Assembly (NCBI RefSeq): GCF_012349115.1
Contig: NZ_PQIG01000103.1
Location: 1-48,729 of the forward strand
Length of the DNA: 48,729 nt
DNA from: Rhizobium ruizarguesonis
Lineage (GTDB): Bacteria > Pseudomonadota > Alphaproteobacteria > Rhizobiales > Rhizobiaceae
Direction of reading: 5' to 3'
A program made the translations under genes and the position numbers. Below the pieces are notes generated by a model, which saw only the letters and a list, made by a program, of their open reading frames with translations, did not search any database and was not told the origin of the DNA. Below are positions 23,843 to 31,278 of the stretch, piece after piece. Numbering within the stretch: position 1 is the stretch's first letter; each line of letters opens with the position of its first letter.

Positions 23843-25273
23843 TTAGAACGGAATTTCGGCATCATCCACATCAACGGCTTCATCGACGTCAGGCAGCGCG
23901 ACAGGAATCTTCAGCATCCAGTCGTCGTACGTCAACGTCTGCGGTTGCCACTGCTCAAGTGCCGGCGGGGCAGTTCGTTCCGACACTGGAAGGCCCCGAA
24001 CAACAGAAACAGCCGCCGTTTGCTCGACCTCTTCGTCGTCGATGACGAAACCGAAGTCCCGTGCCTCTACCCAGTTTTCGAATGCCTCTTCGGCACCTAC
24101 GCGCGCGATAAGGTCAAGGAACTCCTGAGCCTCCATACCGGCCGCCCCGATTCCATAATTCTTTGCGCCGTGGATGTCCGTCCACCAGTGGTCGAACACC
24201 TTCGTGGCGGGTACGCCAACTGCCGTTTCGGCCTGACGGAAATGCATCAGAGGCGGAAAGTTCACCCGAGCCTCCGGCGGCATATTGTAGACGGTCCTCA
24301 GCAGCTTTGCGGCTACCTTCGGCGCGATCCAGGCGGGCTTCATCTCACGCAGCTTCTTAGACGAGCGCCCGACGTTGATCGTCACCCGCCCGTCTGCAAA
24401 CGCGATATGGATCGGAAAGCGTTTTCTGACGCCGTTGATTGCCAGAAGTTCATTACAGACGAGCTGGAGGGTCTCGTCGAGAACGCTGGTCTGCGTCTTC
24501 TCCGGCATGCCGACGACCGCCCTGAATTCCGGCTTCGTCATCACTGGAATAGCACGATAGAGCTTGTCCTTGCCCGCAGCCAGGCAAAGCTTGAGATACA
24601 GCGGGAACGTGAACTTACTCTTGAAGCGGGACATCGCATTGAGCTCAACCCACGTGTAGTCGCGGCTCTCCAAAACGGCGGCCTTCAAGGCGGCCGGCAG
24701 ACGAAAATAGAGCGTGTCAGAGCCGCCCAAGGACGCCAGGTCGTCCGTGTCATGCAGGATTTTCAACATGTACATTCTAACGAGGCCATGGAAGCCTCTC
24801 TGGTTTAGCCGAAGCGTCATTTCGGCTGACGACAGACGCACGAGGGCTTGCTTGACGCGGAGCAGACTATCGAGGCCGAGGTAGCGGACGAGATCGCCGA
24901 GGCGGATCGAGTGGACGTCTCCGTTGATGCCGCACTTGCGGGCCTCTGAAAACAGCCGCCAAAACACGGCGACGTCGTGGGCACGGAGATGGTTTGACAC
25001 GATCTGCATCGTGTCGATTACGATGCGGGGAATCTCCACCCGCGGGGAGGATGCCTCGTTTGCGTAAACTGCCTCCGCCGACAGGTCGCGGCACCGAATA
25101 CCGTAACGCTGATAACCGCGAACGATGTCGCCGCCGGTGTGCTGCCAGACGTATCCCCGCTCGCTACCGTCAGCACGAACGTGAACGAAAAGGTCACCGC
25201 GTTTCCCGTGAAGCCTATGACGCCTGCGCTCTCTGGGCGCTTTATCGAGGTCAGTATTCGATGGCAACTGCAT
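23843..25273 (-). CDS. Plasmid replication-initiator-like protein, 476 aa
   Basis: The region ~90-330 has the layout of two winged-helix domains: VFWRLFSEARKCGINGDVHS, LGDLVRYLGLDSLLRVKQAL, then YTWVELNAMSRFKSKFTFPL and YLKLCLAAGKDK. The phrase W-x-E-L-N-A-x-S-R-F-x-S-K is characteristic of Rep_3/RepB-type initiators. The C-terminus is acidic. The ATG at 25273 was chosen because GGGAGACATC precedes it. An upstream non-coding region could hold the origin. The assignment rests on pattern only. Confidence 0.5.
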   Translation of the reverse strand: MQLPSNTDLDKAPRERRRHRLHGKRGDLFVHVRADGSERGYVWQHTGGDIVRGYQRYGIRCRDLSAEAVYANEASSPRVEIPRIVIDTMQIVSNHLRAHDVAVFWRLFSEARKCGINGDVHSIRLGDLVRYLGLDSLLRVKQALVRLSSAEMTLRLNQRGFHGLVRMYMLKILHDTDDLASLGGSDTLYFRLPAALKAAVLESRDYTWVELNAMSRFKSKFTFPLYLKLCLAAGKDKLYRAIPVMTKPEFRAVVGMPEKTQTSVLDETLQLVCNELLAINGVRKRFPIHIAFADGRVTINVGRSSKKLREMKPAWIAPKVAAKLLRTVYNMPPEARVNFPPLMHFRQAETAVGVPATKVFDHWWTDIHGAKNYGIGAAGMEAQEFLDLIARVGAEEAFENWVEARDFGFVIDDEEVEQTAAVSVVRGLPVSERTAPPALEQWQPQTLTYDDWMLKIPVALPDVDEAVDVDDAEIPF

Positions 25274-25277
25274 TGCC

Positions 25278-25287
25278 GATGTCTCCC
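25278..25287 (-). promoter_or_regulatory. Shared leader motif GGGAGACATC (rep-like gene)
   Basis: On the minus strand GGGAGACATC sits 4 bases before the ATG at 25273. The identical 10-mer precedes three genes on the other arm (28187, 29264, 29774). It includes the ribosome-binding site (GGGAGA) and a conserved CATC. Confidence 0.6.
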
Positions 25288-25330
25288 GCATCACTATGAA
25301 AAGTGTGCTTGCAGGCGTCGGGAGGCACAA

Positions 25331-25790
25331 TAGGCCGACAGTGATTTTTTAAAATAATTTTCGGGGTTCTCGACGCCGTCACGCTTGGCGCTGGTTTTCG
25401 GAAACTATGCGCTCGGTGGTAGAAGGTAAGCTGAGATTGTGGACTTTGAGGACACGCTGTAATTTGGATTGGAAGCCCTTTGCGATAGCAACTTGGAACC
25501 CTGGGGTTCGATTTAATCCAAGGGGTTTCCTCGGGCTTCGCCGTATTTCTATAACGGGTCGCTTCGCTCGTCTTTCTTTACTCTGCCCGGCGGCGGAGCC
25601 TGGAGCAAGCGTCAGATTGGCGGGAAATTCGAGAGCGTAGCGCCACTGGATAGCTTTCTTGAAGGCATTTGGGTTCCCATTGAAGATGGGTTTCCCGCCA
25701 TCGTGGGCTCCTTGATTTGTATCGGATATCCCATAGTCGCTCCGGCGCAGCGCCGGAGGCTCCTAGTGCGCCGTGCCGTTTTTGAATCAC
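25331..25790. other. Non-coding hub upstream of the rep-like gene
   Basis: No gene is supported in this stretch. It separates leftward replication/protease genes from rightward cargo. It contains an A/T-rich patch (25340-25360, TTTTTTAAAATAATTTT), several GGGTTCC/GGGTTTCC-like words (25500-25530 and 25670-25690), CCCAT-TGAAG-ATGGG at about 25677, and the perfect hairpin at 25740-25758. This would be a reasonable place for an origin of replication, but no clear iteron set was seen. Confidence 0.4.
25740..25758. repeat. Perfect 19-bp palindrome
   Basis: CTCCGGCGC-A-GCGCCGGAG is a perfect inverted repeat, 18 of 19 bases GC-paired around one centre base. It could act as a bidirectional terminator stem, a nick-site hairpin or a protein site. 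Confidence 0.6.
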
Positions 25791-25792
25791 GC

Positions 25793-25832
25793 TCTACATG
25801 TAGAAGAGTAATTTTAATTCTACATGTAGAAT
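25793..25832. promoter_or_regulatory. Two CTACATGTAG palindromes, probable operator pair
   Basis: TCTACATGTAGA at 25793-25804 and ATTCTACATGTAGAAT at 25817-25832 are perfect palindromes sharing the core CTACATGTAG. Centres are 26 bp apart (about 2.5 helical turns). They lie between the leftward rep-like gene and the rightward gene at 25902. They probably bind an unidentified dimeric regulator. Confidence 0.65.
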
Positions 25833-25901
25833 GTCTTGCGCCAGGCTCGGCCAATGGGCACACTCCTATAGTAGAAACGCTGTTCGAGGGGTGTGGCGGT
25901 G

Positions 25902-26345
25902 ATGGCAACGACGGTGATTAGCAGCGAGATCGAAGAAGAAACGACGTCGGTCCGCGACGAGCTGGGTTTGTTGCGCGAGCTTCTTGATGAGGACGTCATT
26001 GTCGAGCGACCAAAGAAGTCTCGGAAGCCTTCGGTCGGCATCGACGACATGACGCCTGAGGAGTACAAAGCATATAAAGCGCGGCTGCAGGCCGAGCGAC
26101 GCGCGCGGAACAAGGAACAGGAAGCTGCGGGTTCCTTGCCGTTCGACGCCGACACGACTCGGGATGCGCTGGCCGACGCCGCGATCATGCTTTTATTCAC
26201 CGGCGGCCCCGGTGCGACTGCCGTTCTCAAATACCTCGGCCAGGTCTTTTCCGACAAGCCAGGCGCTCCGCTCACGGTAGCCGCCCGGGTGAAGTCGCGG
26301 GCACTCAAGCCGAAGCTGATCAAATTTGCGCGCAAGTCATCGTAA
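25902..26345 (+). CDS. Hypothetical protein, first rightward gene of element, 147 aa
   Basis: The N-terminal half is acidic and then highly charged (IEEETTSVRDELGLLRELLD, later EEYKAYKARLQAERRARNKE), probably a long helix or coiled coil. The C-terminal half has a short hydrophobic helix (DAAIMLLFTGGPGATAVLKY) and ends basic. The ATG at 25902 is preferred to the GTG at 25893. No family is recognised. It follows the CTACATGTAG palindromes and is followed by a strong terminator. Confidence 0.5.
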   Translation: MATTVISSEIEEETTSVRDELGLLRELLDEDVIVERPKKSRKPSVGIDDMTPEEYKAYKARLQAERRARNKEQEAAGSLPFDADTTRDALADAAIMLLFTGGPGATAVLKYLGQVFSDKPGAPLTVAARVKSRALKPKLIKFARKSS

Positions 26346-26381
26346 ATCGAGAATGGGACGCGGATGTCCCATTCTCGATTT
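26344..26381 (+). terminator. 16-bp perfect stem-loop
   Basis: A 16-bp perfect stem starts inside the TAA stop of the 25902 gene, with loop GCGGAT (26360-26365). The right arm ends in TTT. Stem core: GAGAATGGGAC / GTCCCATTCTC. It should terminate or process the message. Confidence 0.65.
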
Positions 26382-26407
26382 GGAATCCCGCGGTTTGTCG
26401 CTTGCAT

Positions 26408-26445
26408 CGAAACGCCGTTTCATGGGGAAGGAAAACGGCGTTTCG
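26408..26445 (+). promoter_or_regulatory. Leader inverted repeat CGAAACGCCGTTT
   Basis: CGAAACGCCGTTT (26408-26420) and AAACGGCGTTTCG (26433-26445) form a 13-bp perfect stem with a 12-base loop containing GGGGAAGG. It ends next to CGGGAGATC, the ribosome-binding site of the gene at 26459. It may act as an attenuator or translation control. Confidence 0.5.
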
Positions 26446-26458
26446 GGAGATCGTACTG

Positions 26459-26770
26459 ATGACAAGCCAATTTTACAGAACTACAGAGCGACAGCGGACG
26501 TCAGCCCAGGCAACCAGGCGGAAGCGCAAGGCAGTGGGCAGACCCCAACCTGTCGCCGTCGACGAAGCAATTTCGGCAGCGCTGCGATCCCTCCTCCGTC
26601 GGGTCAAGTCCGAGGGAGATCAACAGACCCGGACTTCCGACGTCATGAATTACATTCTCGATTCCGCCATCGATCATCTTGTCGACGTCCGTGGCCTGGA
26701 CCGAAAGCAGTCTTGCGCCGCGTTGTCCTCGCGTCTTATCAATCGTCGCCGCTATACTTCGCAGGCATGA
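26459..26770 (+). CDS. Hypothetical basic protein, 103 aa
   Basis: A strongly basic N-terminus (TTERQRTSAQATRRKRKAVG) is followed by a helical domain (VDEAISAALRSLLRRVKSEG, then VMNYILDSAIDHLVDV). The pattern of a basic tail plus a helical dimer resembles small DNA-binding accessory proteins of plasmids (ParB/MobC-like or ribbon-helix-helix), but no signature is clear. GGGAGATC precedes the ATG. Confidence 0.45.
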   Translation: MTSQFYRTTERQRTSAQATRRKRKAVGRPQPVAVDEAISAALRSLLRRVKSEGDQQTRTSDVMNYILDSAIDHLVDVRGLDRKQSCAALSSRLINRRRYTSQA

Positions 26771-26854
26771 TTTCCATGGCGCTTGTGCTGGCTCTCCCCA
26801 TTACTTCCTGCATTTGAATCGAGATTCCGCAAAAACACGGAGTTTCGGGAGGCG

Positions 26855-28137
26855 ATGCCAGGGACTACTTCCGTGCCGCCGGTCGTCGTAGCATTGGCCA
26901 TTCACCCGAGAACTCCCACAATGGCAACTTACATTAAGGAATCCTCGCCCGCAGCCGACGCCGCCCGCCTGAACCTGCTCGAAGAAAAGGTTCGGAACTT
27001 GGCACCTGCAGAAGGAACGCCCTCGGATATCGTGGAGGCACTCAACCGGCTCTACGACATGACGATGCGAGGCGGCATGCACACGGACGGCGACGTGACT
27101 TCCGATCTCGCCGACGGATTTTTTGGATGCGGCAGCAGTCGATATCCGAGGCCTCGAAGAAGTCGCTCGTCTCTGTCACGTACGGCAACACGGATACCTT
27201 GAACCGGGTGAAGGACATTCCTTTCCTGCACCAGGTCCTCGGCGTCGACGCGGCGTGGAACTTCACGAAGTCGGCACCGAGCGGCGACCAGGATGGCGCT
27301 TCTGTCGTCGGAAACATATGGGGACACACGTCCATCTACGCCGACATGAAGGCCCGCGATCAGTCCGTCATCGTCGTGATCGGCGCACAAGACGAGCTGA
27401 CGACGCTTTACAACGATCACGGGTCAGTCTGGCGCGCTATGTATGGTATATCTTACATAGTAGACCCTGAAGCGTCAGATAAGTCGCTTTTGGACATCAT
27501 TCGAGGTCTAAAGGAACCAGATCGACGGTCTCGAATCACGTGTTGGATGGTTAGAAACTCACACATACTGCACTATGAGGTTGATAGAGGTATCCGCCGA
27601 AAGGGAGACCCGGGAGCCACACGCTATGACGTCCCCGTCGGTGCCGCCGCCGCGCATACCGACCAGTTCGGTGGCATCGCTAAGGGTGCACTGAAGAAGG
27701 TCGCCAAGGTTGCGGGCAAGGAGAAGAAGGATCGCAAGACCGCCACCGGCCGCCGTGCGGCTCTTCGTGGACAGCGACTGGCGGCGACTTCGGAGAAGCA
27801 GCGCTCCCGGGTGGCCCTACGGCTCAAGCCGCTCAAGTGGATCACAAAGTCAGGCAACGAACCCGGCACCTTCGTCGGTAAGATCGGCGACACGCGCGGC
27901 TACTGGACCCGTCCGGGGAGGTCGTTTGCAGCGCCGGTACGTCGGAAGGGTCTCCGATCAGTTCAGTCGCGCGGCGACAACAAGCCCAAGCTCATCCTCG
28001 CATTCGCAGATCACGCGAACTATCGGAAGCGTCTCAAGTTCGCCGACGTCGTCGCGCGGGCGCGCCTGGCAAAGATGTCGACGTCAAACTTCTTCCGGGA
28101 ACTGGCGCGCGTGCAAGCTCGGCGAACATCTCCGTAA
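26855..28137 (+). CDS. Hypothetical protein in two frames joined at a T6 run
   Basis: Frame A starts at 26855 (or at the ATG 26921) and runs through IKESSPAADAARLNLLEEKV to LADGFF at 27119-27124. Frame B, -1 relative to A, opens with W-M-R-Q-Q at 27124 and runs 337 residues to 28137. B shows strong coding character (VTYGNTDTLNRVKDIPFLHQ, HTDQFGGIAKGALKKVAKVA). It has a basic tail and no ribosome-binding site of its own. The join is GGA TTT TTT GGA, so programmed -1 frameshifting, transcript slippage or one lost T would unite them. Function unknown. Confidence 0.5.
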
Positions 28138-28186
28138 AAACGCCGTTTTGTCCCTTGCGCCGCCCGCACCCAGTGTCTCCTCACAA

Positions 28187-28196
28187 GGGAGACATC
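28187..28196 (+). promoter_or_regulatory. Shared leader motif GGGAGACATC (AbiEii-like gene)
   Basis: GGGAGACATC lies 3 bases before the ATG at 28200. A partly complementary TCTCC (28175-28179) could fold over GGGAGA and mask the ribosome-binding site. Confidence 0.6.
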
Positions 28197-28199
28197 ACT

Positions 28200-29168
28200 A
28201 TGGAACAAGACTTCAGGATACTGGCCGAGGCGCTCGGCTCTTCGCTCAAGCAGACATGCCGCAACAAAGGGCTGAACGTCGAAATGGCCGCCTCGCGTCA
28301 TGTCGGCGATCGCATTCTGTTTCACTGGCGTGCCGGTTTCGGCGGTGCGGTGAAGATGGTCAAGGGCGGATGCATGTTCGATCAGCATCTACGGCCGACC
28401 TCCGATCTCGATCTGGTGACGCCGGTGCGGTGGACGGAAGACGAGCTGCGGAAGGGTTTCGCAAGGATCGCGGAAGCGCTGCGCGCTGAGGGTATCTCGA
28501 TCGATCAGATCAAGGTCAAGGAACTTGCCGTCGGCGAAGGCGATCCCGTGGTCCGTGTGGTCATTCAAGGGAAATGCGGCACGCTGCGGGGGAACACCCA
28601 CGTAGACATTTCCTCGGTGTCAGGACCGTTCGCTTTTCCGCAGGACGTTCAGCGCCAGGAGCTGCCGTCGTTGCTACCGAAGAGGTTTCCGGGAGCCGTG
28701 GCTCATGCGCAGCCGTTGGCGGCCGCCGCTGCCGAAAAATGGTTGGCTGTGCTGACGCAGCGTGACGATGACTTTCGCGCCAAGCACGCCTTGGACTTAC
28801 TCAGTTTCGATGAAATGGGCGTCCGGCCGGGCGACATCGCAGTCGAGCTTCTGCGGACCCTTCGTCATCGCCGACTGCCGCTATCAACGTGCGCACCCGC
28901 ACCGAAGGCTCTTGAGTGGGTCTCGTATCTACTCAGGGCCGACTCCTGGGTGAAGACAGTAGCGCAGCGTGGGATCGACGACTTTGATTTGCTCCAGTCC
29001 TACGAGATGCTCGGGGGGTACTGGGCAAGAACCCATCAGGCGCTGACCCGGGCGGTTATCGCGCAAGTCCGCCGCGACAACGTGTCCGAGCCTTCCCTCG
29101 TCGATCGCCTGGCCGCCCGCCAGCGCCAGAACGCTCCGGCATACCGGCCGCAGCAACCGACGCCGTAA
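28200..29168 (+). CDS. AbiEii/AbiGii-like nucleotidyltransferase, 322 aa
   Basis: The motif GGAVKMVKGGCMF (GG at 56-57) followed by LRPTSDLDLVTP (Asp69/Asp71) matches the nucleotidyltransferase core of AbiEii-type toxins (GGTxL...RxTxDLD). A later AEKWLAVLTQRDDDFRAKHA matches the AEKxxAxxxRxxxRxKDxxDL element. AbiEii is the toxin of type IV toxin-antitoxin or phage-abortive systems. No AbiEi-like antitoxin is recognisable next to it, so it may be an orphan or use an unknown partner. It starts with the shared leader. Confidence 0.7.
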   Translation: MEQDFRILAEALGSSLKQTCRNKGLNVEMAASRHVGDRILFHWRAGFGGAVKMVKGGCMFDQHLRPTSDLDLVTPVRWTEDELRKGFARIAEALRAEGISIDQIKVKELAVGEGDPVVRVVIQGKCGTLRGNTHVDISSVSGPFAFPQDVQRQELPSLLPKRFPGAVAHAQPLAAAAAEKWLAVLTQRDDDFRAKHALDLLSFDEMGVRPGDIAVELLRTLRHRRLPLSTCAPAPKALEWVSYLLRADSWVKTVAQRGIDDFDLLQSYEMLGGYWARTHQALTRAVIAQVRRDNVSEPSLVDRLAARQRQNAPAYRPQQPTP

Positions 29169-29263
29169 AAATCGCGACGTCGTCTCTTTTTCAGCGGAAC
29201 GGCGTTGCGTCATTCCGCCGATGGACACAGCATATTTGTATGAGCGAAAAGTGGAACGCTCCA

Positions 29264-29273
29264 GGGAGACATC
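29264..29273 (+). promoter_or_regulatory. Shared leader motif GGGAGACATC
   Basis: GGGAGACATC sits 3 bases before a TTG at 29277. A short CTCC just upstream can pair with GGAG. Same motif as at 25278, 28187 and 29774. Confidence 0.55.
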
Positions 29274-29276
29274 AAA

Positions 29277-29689
29277 TTGAATGCAGAAAATAAGGGCATT
29301 GCCACACTCGAAGTCCAAGCAGATGGAGCTTGGTTGATTTTGTCCCGCAGGCTTCCATCGGCCAGCGGAGGGAACTCGTCAATATAATGCGAGAGCTCGA
29401 GGGCGCGATCGTGGTTCCAGAAGGTCAAAAGCCCTATCTTTACTTCCTCTCATGGAAGCTGCCGGACAACTTCTTCGGCGTTGAAGCCACGCTGAACTTC
29501 GAGAGGGTCGATATCTACGACAGGTTCCAGGAGAAGCTGAACGGGCTCGATATCGTCGGTCTGTGGGGTGACATTGCAAGGAACGTCAAGGGTAGACACA
29601 AGTCTGTCTGGCGTATGATCTTCTGTCGTCTCATTTTCGGTGCGCTCGTCAACGGCAGCAGCACGGCGGAGCAAAGAATGGCTGCTTGA
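29277..29689 (+). CDS. Hypothetical protein, start or frame uncertain
   Basis: By leader spacing the start should be the TTG at 29277 (NAENKGIATLEVQADGAWLI), but that frame closes after 36 residues. A convincing 119-residue frame, -1 relative to it, runs from about 29330 to 29689: IGQRRELVNIMRELEGAIVV, PYLYFLSWKLPDNFFGVEAT and IVGLWGDIARNVKGRHKSVW. It lacks a normal start. Either a one-base change has split the gene or translation shifts frame near 29335. No family is recognised. Confidence 0.4.
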
Positions 29690-29709
29690 GAGCCACGACG
29701 AAGACACAC

Positions 29710-29737
29710 AAAAAAGGCGGCCACCCAGCCGCTTTTT
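29710..29737. terminator. Bidirectional-type terminator
   Basis: AAAAAAGGCGGC-CACCCA-GCCGCTTTTTT forms a GC stem flanked by an A-run and a T-run. This is typical of a rho-independent terminator that works on both strands, and it separates the 29277 and 29786 genes. Confidence 0.75.
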
Positions 29738-29773
29738 TGTTGCTTGCACGCCATGCCGCCACGCTCTCCCTCA

Positions 29774-29783
29774 GGGAGACATC
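29774..29783 (+). promoter_or_regulatory. Shared leader motif GGGAGACATC (PcfJ-like gene)
   Basis: GGGAGACATC lies 2 bases before the ATG at 29786. CTCCC-TCA-GGGAG upstream forms a perfect small hairpin that would hide the ribosome-binding site. Confidence 0.6.
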
Positions 29784-29785
29784 AC

Positions 29786-30670
29786 ATGAGCAACGATCAT
29801 CCAGAATACCAAGAAGCCCTTTTTCACCTCGCCTGTGAGCTGGACATTCCGGACCGCGTTCTCCAGCCAATTCGACATTTAGTCGGTTGCAGCCTCGGAC
29901 GAATATTTTGGATAGACTGGTTACGGTCAGACGCTAAAGACCCCGGATGGGTTCCGACGCCCGGCGATCACGACGACCCGCAGTGGCATCGCGTCGACGG
30001 CTGGCCGGAAATGGGCGGCAGTTCTCGGTATCGAAAATGGTCCAGAAGGGCGCAGCTCTGGATGCAGTGGCACTCGGTGGATGCATGGCACGTGGCCGAC
30101 TGGTTGGTCACTGCGCAATCGGACGGCCACGCATGGCTGGCTAAGGTCGACGAGCAAGGCCATCCTAAGAAACTCATGAAGTGCGGCACACTTGACCGCC
30201 TTGTCCACGAAGCATCGAAAGGACTTCGCTATCGAAATGCCCGTCTCGCACGTGACGTCGTCCTCGGTCCGAAAGACGAGCACTTCATCCTCGATCTCGG
30301 TGTCGGCCACACGCTCGTCCACCTCCGCTCCCGGTCGGCGCTCCGTAAGGAAGGTGTCCTCATGGGTCACTGCATCGGACAAGGCGGTTATGACGACCTC
30401 CTCAACGATCCCGACGTCATATTAGCCTCGGTGCGCGCTCCAGATGGCACCCCCATGGCGACACTCGATATCCGAAGGGGTTACATCCGCCAGCTTTGTG
30501 CGCGTGGCAACACCGAACCGTCAGACGCTGTGAAGGGTCTAGTAAAAGGCGCTGCTGACGCATTTGGCTGGAAAGACTGGTGCAACCGCCGGGGATCGCG
30601 GGACGACGCCGACTACTGTTCCGAAGGCATCGCCATCCTTCGCGATCTGCCGTCTGCCCGCCGCATCTGA
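29786..30670 (+). CDS. PcfJ-like protein, 294 aa
   Basis: The C-terminal part (LRKEGVLMGHCIGQGGYDDL, then ILASVRAPDGTPMATLDIRR and IRQLCARGNTEPSD) matches the PcfJ-like pattern (G-x-x-M-x-H-C-V/I-G-x-x-Y; then S-x-R; T-L-x-I; Q-x-R/A-x-x-N). PcfJ-like proteins occur on conjugative plasmids and phages and are of unclear biochemistry. The N-terminal ~150 residues are Trp/Asp-rich and unassigned. It carries the shared leader and is preceded by a terminator, so it is an independent unit. Confidence 0.6.
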   Translation: MSNDHPEYQEALFHLACELDIPDRVLQPIRHLVGCSLGRIFWIDWLRSDAKDPGWVPTPGDHDDPQWHRVDGWPEMGGSSRYRKWSRRAQLWMQWHSVDAWHVADWLVTAQSDGHAWLAKVDEQGHPKKLMKCGTLDRLVHEASKGLRYRNARLARDVVLGPKDEHFILDLGVGHTLVHLRSRSALRKEGVLMGHCIGQGGYDDLLNDPDVILASVRAPDGTPMATLDIRRGYIRQLCARGNTEPSDAVKGLVKGAADAFGWKDWCNRRGSRDDADYCSEGIAILRDLPSARRI

Positions 30671-30733
30671 CTGGCCTTATTCCGCCGGCCATCGCATCAT
30701 CGCTGTAGTCATCTCGGACTGCGGGGAAGTCAA

Positions 30734-31021
30734 ATGAAGCTGTTGGGCACTATACACGATCTTCTCGAACGTCATCTGGCATTGATCGGTGAGGAGGACG
30801 TCCGCCAGGATGCCTTGCGATATCTGAGGGGTCTCAAGTCCCTGCTGGCGATCCCCGTAGATATGACGCCTCGGAATGCCATTCCACTTGAAGATCATGT
30901 CAGTCTAAGGGTCGAGCGCGCAGTCGCGGTAACCCGCAGTCGGCAGATTGCCGATGCTAGACGTGTGCATCAAAGTGCCGTCGGCGTGTTCGGATGGGAT
31001 AACTATGATGACATCAATTGA
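30734..31021 (+). CDS. Hypothetical protein, 95 aa
   Basis: A soluble protein, mainly helical at the start (KLLGTIHDLLERHLALIGEE) and ending with many charged and Val residues. GGGGAAG precedes the ATG. The end overlaps a second small frame (31008-31130). No family is recognised. It is the last convincing gene of the putative element on the right side. Confidence 0.45.
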   Translation: MKLLGTIHDLLERHLALIGEEDVRQDALRYLRGLKSLLAIPVDMTPRNAIPLEDHVSLRVERAVAVTRSRQIADARRVHQSAVGVFGWDNYDDIN

Positions 31022-31130
31022 TCAGCCCGAGCAACTCAGCTGCGGCGAGTGGTGGCCCGAGGCATGGGCGCAGCGCGAGCTAGACAACGCGTCCTCGGAA
31101 GCGTCGTCAGGTCTTCCGATCGATTGCTAG
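31008..31130 (+). CDS. Possible 40-residue protein
   Basis: A short frame (MTSIDQPEQLSCGEWWPEAW and on) starts inside the end of the preceding gene and is open for 40 residues. The coupling geometry and acidic composition suggest translation, but there is no independent evidence. Confidence 0.3.
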   Translation: MTSIDQPEQLSCGEWWPEAWAQRELDNASSEASSGLPIDC

Positions 31131-31278
31131 TCGGCACCAAGGCTGACGACGAATAATCCAGACGGAAGGGTACTTTCCCCCTGCCCTCTTCGCTGCATTG
31201 TTAACCGCCGTCGTCGATTTTCTGAACCCACGAATAAACTGGCTCATGACGAGCCCGGCAAATGCGACGGGGACGATC

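Noticed and set aside
25793..25832. CRISPR-like repeat
   Set aside because: Only two palindromes with no spacer series.
28187..29783. Integron cassettes with recombination sites
   Set aside because: The repeated 10-mer lies at ribosome-binding sites; no attC-like structures or integron integrase are seen.
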